A stretch of DNA of 64,000 nucleotides from Datnioides undecimradiatus. Lineage: Eukaryota; Chordata; Actinopteri; Lobotiformes; Datnioididae. Numbering within the stretch: position 1 is the stretch's first letter; every line of letters starts with the position of its first letter. The DNA is taken from assembly GCA_008933995.1 (NCBI GenBank), contig WARS01000032.1, forward strand, positions 3,489,001 to 3,553,000, read 5' to 3'. Under the pieces are notes generated by a model. That model did not search any database. It was not told the origin of the DNA and saw only the letters and a list, made by a program, of their open reading frames with translations. Positions 1 through 12,285 of this stretch are shown one piece after another. Position numbers and translations under genes: made by a program.

Positions 1-1940
1 TGCTATTTCTGATAATAGCTTATATACGTATGTCCAAACCACCTATGCAGTGAGGGTTACCTGAGGCTTCTTCAACATGTTATAATTCTCTTTTTCTGTC
101 ATTAGCTAAACCATTTCACCCTGTTGAACTGCTGCAGCAAGGAAGCGGAAGAGAGAGTAATTGAGATTTCCTGTGTCCCATCAAGAAACCAATCACCATT
201 TTAAACTGAGTTTTCTGTTGACTCTTCTGTAGCATGTCAAACTGCATCACTTTTCAGTAAAAACTTTCACTGGTTTTGCATTATCTATAAACACAGACTA
301 TCCATGACACATTCAGATGTCAGTTGTGAGGCTTTGACTGGTAGCAGGCCTAGGAAGTGGTCACATCCGACACTGAGGTAGGTACAACAAGGAACAGGTG
401 GCTAACAAGGCAAGATGAGAAACATAACACAATTGCAGGTTATATAGTACTCCTCTTGTGTCCCCCTGGTCATTTTAATTCAATCAAAAACTTAACCTGT
501 AGGGAACATGTTGCTCACTTGGCCTTTCTGAATCTGCAGGGACTTTAGAGATAATTTAAAAGAGATTGCTTTGGAACACTGCATTTGAACATGACTTAAA
601 AACCATTAAAGTGAAGGCTGTGATCAGGGAGGGAAATTAAATACGTGATTATGTTTGGTTGATGTGTTTGGTCTAGCCACAGCTGTAGTGCGGAACGGAG
701 CTTATTAAAACTGCCTGTGAGATATCAGTCTGGCTTATCTTCTAACTTGATGCTGTCCTCAATCAGTACTACCAGTGTTAACTCCTAGAAATACCAAGAT
801 TTAGTACTGTATGTGGATTAGTCTTGGCATGCAACAACAGGCTTGCAACAAGGACTTATAAACCAAACATCTTTTGGTTGAGGGGCAAAATTTTCATCAT
901 AACTGCACAATTGAATCTTGCAAGGATGCAGGATCTGTGTAAAATGCTGTTTGCAGCCAGGAAGTGAAAGACAAACAAAAATGTATATGTTTGGTCAAAG
1001 GGCATGATAAGATTTTATTTATATATAAAACAACTTTTATGCCTGTACTCTAATGAAGGTATGAAGGTATTAATTTTAAGTTTCAGCAGCACATCTGATA
1101 ACTACATTAACAAATCCACCTTCATGAGTCTAAGTCAATATGTGTAAAAAAGTTTTGTCTCAAGCTTATATTTATAGAAATATATGTGAAAGTCATAAAA
1201 AATAATATAAATGTCTAAATAATAATATAAAAAAGTAAACTGGGTATTAAACACAGAGGCTTAGGTTCAAAAGGTTCTTATTTTAAAAATGACTCCCTTA
1301 AGTCAACACTTGACTTTATCGTGTGCCTCATCCCACTCACTGTTTCCTGTTTGATTTTTATGTAATTGATCTTTTCCCTGTGGAAATATTCAGACGGATT
1401 ACACAATTACACAAAATACCAGAGACTGTATAAAATTCCACATCATAAAATATTCCCAGTCTCACATTCACGTCACAGCGCTCTGATCATATTATCTAAT
1501 GTGTCAGCTCAAACCATCTTATACAACCACACAGAAGTAGCGGCAATTTTATAACTGTGCTACGTTGGAGGCATTTATTTTATTAATTACAGTGTGTAGT
1601 CACTGTCTTGTGCAAACAACTCAATTTGCATGAGGACTTACATAAGTTTACAATATGTTCAAACACTGTGCAACATTGCATAGATACTTACTGCATACAA
1701 CATTATTATAGCAGGATAAAAGGGGGTGCATTAGCCCAAAGCAACTGCAACACGTGATGACACTTGAGCCTGTTACTTTCACTGAGATGAGGCTGAAAGC
1801 AAAACTAATGACTAAACATTGATTTTAGATTATTTTTTAGAGCTAGATATAACACTGAAAGCTTATTTCTGATTTGCACATAAAGACTGGATAGTTTCTC
1901 ATATTTTCCTTATTAGGGAATGTGTTGCTGCTTTAGTTTG

Positions 1941-1980
1941 TCTTAACTAAAGCAGTTGTATCTTAACTAAAGCAGTTAAG
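1941..1980. repeat. 20 bp tandem duplication with small hairpin
   Basis: Two adjacent 20 bp units both begin TCTTAACTAAAGCAGTT and differ only in their last bases. The second unit contains CTTAACT...AGTTAAG, which can pair as a 7 bp stem. Probably a replication-slippage product; no function is implied. Confidence 0.7.
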
Positions 1981-2225
1981 ACACAACTTAACTCACATTT
2001 CTGTTTTATTTTTCACATTTGACTAAAAAAAAGCAAACATGAAGCATCTGTCAACAATGCACTTTTATTTTTCTGAACAGCGCATAAATGGTAGGCAAGG
2101 TGATGAATAAAGCTTATTACCAGAGAGCCAATGATAAAAGTGCAAGCTTAACCAAGACTCTAAAAGGCGTGTTAAGAGTGAAGTCTGTGTTTTTGCAAAC
2201 CTTTTTTTTCTGGCCATCATCATTT

Positions 2226-2330
2226 CAAGTTCAAAGTTCAAAGTTCAAAGTTTTTTTATTGTCAATTCGCTGTGTGTGCAGGACATACAGGTGAATCGAA
2301 ATGCCGTTTCTCTCTCACCTTGTAACAAAA
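2226..2330 (-). repeat. Interspersed repeat fragment with (TTCAAAG)n tail
   Basis: Three to four copies of a TTCAAAG-like heptamer (2226-2252) are followed by TTTTTTTATTGTCAATTC and a GGACATACAGGTGAATCGAA segment. I recognise this from many fish genomes as the 3' end of a dispersed, probably LINE-derived, repeat. The heptamer run would be the tail, so the element reads on the minus strand. Family name and orientation are from memory. Confidence 0.45.
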
Positions 2331-3721
2331 ACCAAGCCGTATAACCTATAATCTGGTGTTTAACTAGTCTAATGCATTAGTTTTTGTTACGTTATGCCTC
2401 TCCCTACTTTAATGTGATTTCTCCCAGTCATCTGGATTCTTGTGTGTGTGCAAACATTGTAGTTAATATCAAACCCCTGCGGCAACAAGTGCTGCGAGTT
2501 TGTTCACGTGCAGACATGACTGAGGTTGTCTCCTCATTCACTGACCTACATCTATCTCCTGTGATAGCTTAAATAGCCGTAATGGATCAGATGCACCCTG
2601 CACTCTACACACTGTACTGCATCCAAGACCACCCAAGGCTTTATCCATTTTCCAAGTGACTAAAAAAAGGACAGCAGTAATGTTAATGGACAGACCAAGA
2701 AGGACCTGTTCCTTTAAAGAGGAGAGATTAGGTTCGCCATATTTGTCTTCAGTTCCCAGACACCTGAGTTCAGATTGCAAACTTTACATAATGCCACTAA
2801 CTGACAGGAAAAGCTATAGTCTGTTTCCACACAAACTGCTGCACAGCTGTTATGGCAACTTTCCAATTTAAGATGCCACAATTAAATGTTTGTTTAGAAA
2901 CCATCGTTATACAAAAAACATAATGAATCATGGGCTGCTTTGAGATGACTCATTCAATAGATGAATAAAGTTTGCCTGACGATACGTAAGGAGAAAAAAA
3001 GTCATTTGCAAGCACCGCCTCTTATGCTGCAACTGTAGGCGGGGGAATTTGTACCTCGCACGATGCCAAACCTTCCACTGGTTGCAACAGTAAGATAAAC
3101 TGGTATAAATGACTTCTCCCTCGCCAGCATTACACGCGTCAGTCACCTTTTCTCCTCCTCTTCCAGTTACCAGGGAAAAGCTGGATATAACGACATTCAC
3201 ATCAGACTTGCTGCTGACATACTGCACAGTGCTGGACTGGTCTTTCACATACAGAATCACTGTTAAGTTAATTTCTATATTTCAATGGATAATGCTGATT
3301 GTTTGATTGAAAGGGTTATAAGCAAAATGCTACTTCATTGTGTCAACTTTAACAAATCTTTGCAACACCACCAAAACCTGAAAAAATACTCTAACCTCAA
3401 TCTGTAAAACTCTTTATATAATGCCAGAATTTCATCATGTTTTTAGGCTAAAAATAGGCCGTTTCTGAGAAAAATTGACATTTTTGTGATCTGTAATCTG
3501 AATGTTCTCCATTACTAAGCCTGCAAAGCAACTGTAGCTGGATGCAGACATACAAATGCCATCTATCAAAAGTCAATTTTATCAAAGAGTAAATTCTTCA
3601 TTCTGCAGTATCACAAAACAGTACAGTAGTATTTGACTAAAAATACTTCCCAGTTACTTCCCAGCATCAGACATAGACAACACGGCTAGCAAGAGAAATG
3701 ATAATGAATGAATGCTTCTAG

Positions 3722-3892
3722 GAGGCAATGGATCGTTTATGTAAGGATTTTCCCCTCATGGCCAGCTATGCAAACCGCCTGACTCAAGCATCACAGTATG
3801 TTGACAGTCTCTGCGGGGAACACCTCGGCTCACATCTCAAATCGGAGCTGCGTATGAACTTCTGCCATGTGCTGCAGCGGTGGAGTCTTTAT
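3722..3892 (+). CDS. Orphan exon-like ORF, 57 codons, gene not identified
   Basis: A 171 nt open segment is bounded by an acceptor (CTTCTAG) and a strong donor (GTAAGT), phase 0 at both ends. It begins GAG GCA ATG and encodes a mixed-composition peptide with motifs ANRLTQASQYVDSLCGEH and NFCHVLQRWSLY. Composition and splice context look like a genuine internal exon. I do not recognise the family and found no convincing partner exon upstream or downstream. It could belong to a plus-strand gene entering from the left, be a stranded exon of a decayed gene, or be chance. Its length, a multiple of three, would allow skipping without a frameshift. Confidence 0.4.
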
Positions 3893-4439
3893 GTAAGTTT
3901 TCAAGTAATACTTACACTAGAAAGCACGTCTACAATGCACCATATGCGACTCTGACACCTTCATCACGATTGTCTCTGTCAACTCCATACTCGAAACAAC
4001 TCTGAAGCACCTTAATGTGGTTTCTACCTCACTGAATGATGCATAAACTCTCCTTATGTAAATGTCTTTGAGCGCAGAACACCGGTGGTATTTCAGCTTA
4101 CAGCACGAAAAGGTGATTTCCTCGCCGACAGAGTCACGTCCCCACTGTCATGTGGGCAGGGCTGGTGGCCTGCTGTAGTCTACTGACCGGGGCTGACCCT
4201 CAGACTGACACAGTTATGCAACTTTGATGCTTCACGCTCATATAGAATTTAACATATGCAGAGGTCAGTCCCTTACCAGTGGTATCTTCATATGTCACGT
4301 TCAAAAAACTCCTCATCACACAGCAACATCGACAACGCACGTAACAGCTCGCATATATAAGTAAAGCTCCACCAACCTCACAAAAAGCAAATCCGCTCGT
4401 GATCCCAGAATGAAATAAGCCCTTGTTTTTTAGAGCTAT

Positions 4440-4885
4440 TTGAAGTTGAATCCCATCTACAGATATAGTGTGTGGGTGCCGGCGGTCCTAGGTTAGTCTT
4501 TCACACTGCTCTCTCCCCCGTTCAGGTTTTCAGACACACCGGCTCTGTACCCCGCGTCTCCAGCACAGGCAGTGACCTCATTTTGAGCTCCTCCCCAGCT
4601 GCTTCCATCAGCTCTTTGACTATTGGCTCAAAGAGACGTCCGTCTCTACGTCACAGCGCTCTGAACGAATAGGCGCTGCTCGCCTGCACGGGGGCGTTCA
4701 CAGTAATAGCCGCTCCGCGCTGCGATTGGTCTCGTGTGCTGTCCGTCCTTTTACATAAGGGTGTCACCGCTTTCACGTGGAAACCCACGGCTACCTCCGG
4801 CGTGAGAGAAGCGAGAGCAAATCACTACGACGCAGCTGCCGGTGAATGAAGCGGTGCCGGTGGTTGGCTCACTGCAGCTCAGTAA
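4440..4885. promoter_or_regulatory. GC-rich promoter-like island
   Basis: This segment is much richer in G, C and CpG than the AT-rich flanks. It contains inverted CCAAT boxes (ATTGG at 4622-4626 and 4725-4729), a CRE-like TACGTCAC (4647-4654), a TTACATAA motif (4751-4758) and an E-box CACGTG (4774-4779). A donor-like CTCA|GTAAGA follows at about 4880, suggesting an untranslated plus-strand first exon. No coding exon that it would serve was found within 10 kb on the plus strand. It may start a non-coding RNA, or a minus-strand gene running left out of the window. Confidence 0.45.
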
Positions 4886-4889
4886 GACC

Positions 4890-6295
4890 GACTGTTATCT
4901 AAACGGTTATACAAGTGTGTGTATAGCCAATGTGGGTGAACCGTTTGCTGCGCAATCATTCGCGTAAGCATAAAAGTTCCTTGACTCAAAAAATGTGATA
5001 TAACACAAGGTGTCGTTGAAACTGGTTGTTATCTAATTTATAGTCACCCTGACATACAAGTGCGTTGCAAACGTTACAGTGGAGTTTTTGCAGTGACAGT
5101 ACGTCTATGTTGGGATACATGTACATAACAAAAACACAGTTCTTTGCTATTACTGCCCAAGCATTCAGATACATTAAAGATATGCCCCAGGAGTTTGCTT
5201 TGTCCCATGCCAGTCGTATGCAATACAATACTATGGTCCCAATAGGCAAAATAAGAAGACAAATTCATTTAATCAAAAAAGACAACATTTCATAAACAGA
5301 CACAGAGAATCCATTACATTATTATCTTTACACACTAATCCATCCTTTTTGTCATCTAGATTTTTAAATATACTTAATTATAACCTAAGTACCTTAATAC
5401 ATTTAAAACATGTATTCTCATGTATTAATTGGTCAATGTCAAAACAAACAAATATTTGAGACTGGATATAGATACATAACTGAATATTGGGGACAGTTTT
5501 TCATTTTGACGGTCAGATGTCACATTGTTTCTGTACTCCTAGTGGCTGAGTGTGCTGGTCAAACTGGTTGTCACTGGTGAATTTATGACCTTGCTTTGGC
5601 ACCAAAGGTTTGGTGACCGATGCCAAAACTCATTACCCCAGTTACACCCACACTAATAATACATGATGGAATTTATGAGTTTGACAGCCCTCAATTGATC
5701 ACATTGTGTGGTTGTGTTTTTACTTGTACTGTTATTATTTCTTCCTGTCTTCATTTGGTAACTACATGTATCAAATGCTGCCTGTGTTGAGCTGTAAAGC
5801 TGTAAAGTATCCAGTTCAAAACTGTACTGTAGCATTTGACCAAAAGTACTTTCTAGCTCTCCAATGACAGCACAAACATAATAATCAAGACAAATTATAA
5901 TAAATTCCTATACAAACGATGAATAACTAACACACTTTACAGTGTGCAGTGGAAATACAGTATTGGTCAGGTTTATGTGATCAGAGGTATCAGTCAATGA
6001 TATATCTTTTTTGCCCCCTTGTCTGAAATACCATGGTCTAAACAAGACTTGGCAATCTCTGAATCAACTATATTCTGTATTGCATTATTCAGGCAATCTG
6101 GTTAATCTACTCCAATAACAGCAAATGTACCATGTACATTAAAAGGTCAGTAGTTAACAGAAAAGGCTCACAAGGGTGTGTCTTTTACTAAAAAGTCAAA
6201 TTTGGGGTGCATTATCCTTTACTGATGCACATCAGCAATAACTTCTGCAACTTGAACTTCTATGTGGTACCTCTGCATCAGTAAAAATAAGCATT
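4890..6295. other. Gene-free stretch
   Basis: AT-rich sequence between the promoter-like island and the LINE remnant. Open frames are short, overlap on both strands, and lack recognisable content or paired splice sites. Nothing supportable was found. Confidence 0.5.
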
Positions 6296-6299
6296 TCAT

Positions 6300-7481
6300 C
6301 CAGGGTACTGGAGAGGGGAATTCAGCCGATAGTCGAACCTTGGATTCAGGAGAAAAATGCGGTTGTACCAGCTTTTCACTCTCTACAGGGTGCTCGAGGG
6401 TTCATGGGAGTTTGCCCAACCAGTCCACATGTGCTTTGTGGACTTGGAGAAGGCATTTGACCGTGTCCCTCGTGGCACTCTGTGGGAGGTGCTTCGGGAG
6501 TATGGGGTCCGGGGCCCTTTGCTGAGGGCTGTCCAGTCTCTGTACAACCGGAGCAGGAGTTTGGTTCACATTGCCGGCAGTAAGTCAGACCTGTTCCCGG
6601 TGCATGTTGGACTCCAGCAGGGCTGCCCTTTGTCACCGGTTCTGTTCATTATTTTTATGGACAGAATTTCTAGGTGCAGCCAGGGGCTGGAGGGGGTCCG
6701 GTTTGGGGACCACAGGATTCCATCCCTGCTTTTTGCGGATGATGTTCTCCTGTTGGCTCCTTCAGGTCAGGACCTTCAGCATGTACTGGGGCGGTTTGCA
6801 GCTGAGTGTGAAGCAGCGGGGATAAGAATCAGCACCTCCAAGTCTGAGGCCATGGTCCTCGACCGGAAAAAGGTGCCCTGCCCTCTCCAGGTTGGAGGCG
6901 GGTTCCTGCCCCAAGTGGAGAAGTATCTCGGGGTCGTGTTCACGAGTGAGGGAACGGGAGATTGACAGACGGATCGGTGCAGTGGCTGCAGTAATGCGGT
7001 CGGTATACCGTTCTGTCGTGGTGAAGAAGGAGCTGAGCTGAAAGGCGAAGCTCTCGATTTACCGGTCAAGCTACGTTCCTAGTCTCACCTATGGTCATGA
7101 GCTTTGGGTCATGACCAAAAGGACGCGATCACAGATACAAGCGGCCGAAATGGGTTTCTTCCGCAGGGTGGCAGGGCGCACCCTTCGTGATAGGGTGAGA
7201 AGCTCTGTCACTCAGATGGAGCTCAAAGTAGAGCCGCTGCTCCTCCACATCGAGAGGAGCCAGCTGAGTTGGCTTGGGCATCTGTTTCGGATGCCTCCCA
7301 GACGCCTCCCTGGGGAGGTGTTCCGGGCATGTCCCACTCTTGACTGGCCTGGGAACACCTCGGGATACGCCTGGAGCTGGAGGAAGTGTCTAGGGAGAGG
7401 GAAGTCTGGGCATCCCTGCTCAGGCTGCTGCCCCCGCGACCCTGGCCCCGGATAAGCAGAGGAAGATGGATGGATGGATAA
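6300..7481 (+). mobile_element. Decayed non-LTR retrotransposon (Rex/CR1-like LINE), 3' half
   Basis: The segment encodes the C-terminal half of a LINE reverse transcriptase. Visible motifs are FVDLEKAFDRVPRG, QQGCPLSPVLF, the catalytic FADDVLL (around 6735) and, in a second frame, YGHELWVMTKRTRSQIQAAE. The coding region is broken: the first frame stops at 6965 just after a YLGVVFTSEG motif, an in-frame TGA lies in the GAGCTGAGCTGA context near 7038, and the frame from 7111 is shortened between RACPT and the C-terminal CPRDPGPG. It ends with the typical fish tail GGATAAGCAGAGGAAGATGG and a (GATG)n run. The 5' half, including any endonuclease, is missing, as expected of 5'-truncated LINE copies. 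I recognise the family as abundant in percomorphs; the exact clade (Rex1, CR1 or L2-like) is not settled here. Confidence 0.85.
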
Positions 7482-10400
7482 AAAAGACTCCAATATCACA
7501 TTTCCTCTTCCCAATTCCTCTTTCTATTATTTTTCAAAACCCGCTTATCTTGCTCTTTCAGTAGTCTTAGTCAGTATCTTAGCCATTCCCAGCTCCCACT
7601 GGACAAGAGGTGGGGAACACCCTGAACCGGTCCACAGTCTATCAAAAAGTTAACACGTGTAGATATACGAAAACATCCACAATGATACCTTCAGACAATG
7701 TGGAGTGTCCTACACTTCTGGACTGTGTGAGGGAACAAGAACACCTATAGGAAACCTGCAGTGGCGCAAACCACCGCTCCACACAGTGCGGCCTGTCTGG
7801 AGCTACCATGCAGCACTGCCTAAAATTCCTCTCACAATAAAAATAACAATTTATACAGTTGAAGAAGATTAAAGTTTATATAGTGTATACAAGGTATCAA
7901 GCATGACCCAAAAAAAGTGTATCTTGCCTTTAACCAGCCATGCTTATTTCCATCCTGACACACTGGGGAGAAATTAACATATTGCTCACACTACAGTGAC
8001 CTCCGTTCACACATTTACAGAACTGCTGTGACACTGTCTTACCATCTGCTCTAGGCAGAGGTGCCGAGCATCAACTGAGTGTCAAGACAGGCTGGTGATA
8101 AATGGAAAAGAGTCAGCTGTAAGAAATTCTCACTTTATAATTATCACAAAATGCAAATTTTAGTTTCACTGGCACTGATCTGTAAATGTGACTATTTGCC
8201 ATGCTGTTATGAGTGGAAAAAAAGCCATGCAGAAAGTTCTGAACACGTGATATGATTAGGTGGGATGGATTAATAATGTACACTGATGTTTTAGGTGTTT
8301 AAAATGCCAAATTAAGCAACATACAGCATAAATCTAAAACAATTACCTGCAATGATGGTGACTTTTTTATTTTTTGTTTTTAAGTGCTGTGATTCTTAAC
8401 CACAGAATCAAAGCTATACTCAGAAAAAATAAGCAAATAAAACATACAAAAAAAATTGAAATAGTTGCTGTCTTGATACCACCATCATTATCTGGGTCCG
8501 CAGATGGATCGGAGCCTGTAGTATGAGCTATACTTGCACAGAAAAACAAGTCCCCACATAAGGAACAGAGCACCAGATGGTTGAAAGAACTAGCCAGTCT
8601 TGACTGGTGCTGGTTGCCTTGTGCTCTGCTTCAGGCTGAGCCAATGCAATCAGAAAAGGTGAGAAAATGGGCGAGCATGCCAAGCATGTGTAGCCCCAAA
8701 AACAAGTAGGATGCACATATGTTATGATTCCCATACCCTCACATCCTCTCCTACTCACATATTCATTTGAGACGAATAGATGGATATATAGAGGGATAGA
8801 TGTACTGTATACAAGTAGAGATAGACATGCATACAGACGTGGTTCATAGCTTTGTAAGTTGATAGTGATGGGCATGGGGGCTATAAAACACAAGTGCTGG
8901 CATTAATACATTTAAACTACTGCTACAGAAGCAAAAGATTATTTGCAGTGCCTCATTTAGATCTTTTTTTATTTCTTGACAAAAGTACGGTTGTGTCAAT
9001 AGCAAAGAGAGAGGGCATTGTGCATTTCTGAGGCTCAGCTTGGTTTAGAGTTTATTTGGTGACTTTCATTAAAAGGAACCAAATGATACTGAACTTTTTG
9101 AAGTAAAAATCTGTCTTCAGCAGACGTGAAGTACATTGGAAAGGAATAATTACATATTTTGACATACCATCAGACTGACGTGAACAATATCACTGATGAT
9201 AATGTGTGATGATGAAACTCTAACAAACAGTATGAAATTAAATCAAAAGAAAGTCATATATAGTAGAAGCATTACTCTGTAACATAACTTCTGGCTGGAG
9301 ATTTCTATTTTTCAACTACTAGCAAAGTCTAAATAAAAACTGGTGAAAAAAAAATTAAGTTCACCTAAAATGAAGGAATCAGTCACAAAATTTAAGCAGT
9401 TCCAACGCCACTGGAAACAAGCCTCAGATTTCTAATCTGCCTTTACACAGTCAGTGACGCAGATGTCCTAATATATCACTGAACAAGGATTAATAATATC
9501 CATGATAGACATTGATGGCTCAAAAACATGATGAGACATCATGATGCAACCCAAGTGTTTCCCTTGTTTGGCATCTGAAAGTAAAAGTGTGAGAATGACG
9601 TGAATCAGCCCAGCAGTCCTTCAAGGCCACAGTGAAAAGAAGGGCATCCCTCGGTATGAGGGGGTGTAGTGAGACAGCTACCATATATGATTATTACTGT
9701 CACCCAAACTGCATGCTGAAGGCAAAAAAATGGGTAGTTGAGTACAATCATCCTGCAAGTTGGTAGCAGCGATTTGATCATGACTGTAGTCAGTTCTCTT
9801 ACTTCAGAGATATTTTTTTAATACTTTCTCTTTTATTAAGAAGATCAGACAGCTATACATATGACTGTATACTACACATAACAAAGTCGGATTACACATG
9901 CAAATTCAGAACAACATGAATTACATTGAGTTTTTGATGAAACGAACAAAAACAATATGGTTTGCGGCAAAATCTATGAGTGATATATCTTTATATTTCG
10001 AGGTTGTGGGTGCAGTAGGAGAAAGAAGTGCAATCTCCCACATGATAATAAAAAAAGCCTGCAGTCTTCCTCCCACTCTGACATAAAGTGGTGACAGCAG
10101 TTTGAACTACGTCACAAATGGAGATCCACAGACTGCTGCCAGATGATGTGGGATACTTTCACATCAGACTACAGATATCAGAAGTACTGCGGGATGGACT
10201 GCAGCCAGCACCCACTCTTTCTATTTTACATTTCAGTGTCTCTCATAGTTGAAGAAAAATGGTGTTGACAGTTCATCAGACACTGTGAATGTCTTTGTTC
10301 AGAGCCTTGATGATGACAATACTTAATAAAAGTTGGCAGATTCAGAATTAAAAACAAATTAAGACGTAGAAATCATGACAGTAGTGATTCATAGCTGATA

Positions 10401-11734
10401 CCACCGGACACATGAGGACAGCAATGACGAAAACACAAACATTAATCCAGGTCTGACCGTCATGGAGACACTCAAACCTGGCTAATCTGTTTAAAGAGAG
10501 TTCAAGATTATGCGGCTACGTTACCTGCTTACTTAATTATTTGAGTGTATGACAGGATTAGGCTGTTAAATACACAAAACATGCATTCCATTATTCCGTT
10601 TCCTGCCCAGAAACTTTCAGTACAGGGACAGATTTTGCAGTAGATGAATGACAGATGGCACATTTGACATTTTGGCTTGCCTCAAATGAGCAAATTTAGT
10701 TTGAGCCACATAGTGCTGTTGAGCGAAAAGAAACAGCCTGCTGGCACATAACGATGTTGCTCAAACACCAAACATAATTTTTCCAGTTGCATCCCCTGAC
10801 AACACTGAAAAAAACACTATGATCATTATTAGAAGGATGTTCTCAAGAACCACTCAATTTGCTTTCTCTCATTAATTATACATATAACATATAACATGGT
10901 ACATCACTTCTGGCTATGAAAGTAGAATAGAAATTGAGCCTCGAAAATTAAACCAACAGGGAGGTGAAGGGCCTAACTATTTCAAATCAAAGCCAAAGGA
11001 AAACAGATTTTCTTATCACCCCAGAAGCACCATACCACCAGTTTTGAGTAAAGGTCTGATTCACATTTAAATGTAAGGTTTCAATGCATTTTTCATAATG
11101 GTCCACTTTTTATGACAGGTCACTACCTTGGTACTAAGGTACCTTAATTTATTTCTCTTTAAAAAGACACAATTTTGCATCATTGCTTCCATACCTACTG
11201 TTTTGTCGCTAGATTATCAGTATTTTTGTAATTCCTTAAGAATAGTGTACAGGTCATTGGCATGTGCAGCTTAATCTAATAGTCAGTTAAGTGGCACGTT
11301 AAACACTTTTTTTTTTAAGGCAGATGCTGTGAGTTAAATGGGGTCAGCCTGACAACTGAAAAGAACACAATTTCTTCTCCACCTCCTTGGATAAAATCTT
11401 ATCAAATATTATATTTAGATTTGTGACAGTTTTTTAGTGGTTTTAGTGGTTCTGTCAACAAACTTGACCTAACCAATATGGCAATGTCACAATATACATT
11501 TAATATAGTCCAGCTATGCTGTAGATATTTGTCATTTCAGTTGCCTTTCATTGAATATTTTCATAGATGCATTGTCCATTTTACTGAGGATAAATAGATT
11601 GCATTAGTGCCCACTCTCTGTCAAGTGGGCACTGATGCATCACCCTTTTAAGAGAAAACTGTCACTGCTGTTTTGTGCCACAACACAACACTCAGCACAA
11701 GTGCTAGCCTAACAGCTCCACAGACAGAAACTGT
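7482..11734. other. Gene-free stretch
   Basis: About 4.2 kb of AT-rich DNA without recognisable exons. The small open frames, such as those near 8.4-8.9 kb, lack family motifs and splice context. It contains one strong hairpin near 11.6 kb. Confidence 0.5.
11600..11639. repeat. 16 bp stem hairpin, 8 nt loop
   Basis: Left arm 11600-11615 (TGCATTAGTGCCCACT) and right arm 11624-11639 (AGTGGGCACTGATGCA) are reverse complements with one mismatch around an 8 nt loop. The origin is unknown; it lies about 100 bp before an unnamed repeat copy and may be part of a larger element. Confidence 0.7.
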
Positions 11735-12285
11735 TCTTTATTGACAATTTTTTAAGTTTTTTATACATCAGCAACTCTCCATCCCACAGCCAGTCAGTCG
11801 GAAGTGATTCAGCTCCTTCATCTTGTGGAGGGATCACCCTCACATGGACAACTGGCAACTGGTAGAGAAAATATGGGTGGATCTCTTTTATGACTGCAAT
11901 ACAATTTTGCTTTGTGTAGGAAGTGTGGAGGACTGCTGTGTGCAGTGTTCAGTCCTTTATATTTTAGCAGGAGTCTAGGTTACTTGCATGACTGTGAACA
12001 TGGTATCCCTTTATAGTACTTGGAGCCCAGCCCAGGCTGCCTCCACCTGTAAAAACACACTCCCTCCCCAATGCAGTTTGTTGCTGACGTGTAGGCATGT
12101 GTCAGTAGTCCTATGTGAAAACTGCCGAAAACGTGACGTATGCCACAGATTGCATTGTCTCTTCGTCAGAAGGTAAATTCTAGCTGTTGCCTACCGCCAC
12201 CACAACCGACTGCCAATAATAAATTGCATCAGCCAGCTTATTTTCCATGCCAAACGAAACCAACTGATACATTGGACTGTAGAAG
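11735..12285. repeat. Unnamed dispersed repeat, copy 1
   Basis: This copy aligns by eye to 13730-14315 in the same orientation. Shared landmarks in the same order are CAGCAACTCTCC, GGAAGTGATTCAG, TTACTTGC.TGACTGTGAA, GGTATCCC, CACTCCCTCCC-like, GCAGTTTGT, TGTAGGC.TGTGTCA and ACGTATGCCACAGAT. The copies are clearly diverged. No reverse transcriptase or transposase frame is visible, so it is probably a non-autonomous element. The outer ends are approximate. Confidence 0.65.

Larger units (their letters stand above)
1..3721. other. Gene-free AT-rich stretch
   Basis: No exon with matching splice signals or recognisable protein was found on either strand. Open frames here are short and unlike any family I know. 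The stretch holds a 20 bp tandem duplication near 1.95 kb and a LINE-like tail near 2.25 kb. It could be intron or intergenic DNA of a gene lying to the left. Confidence 0.5.
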
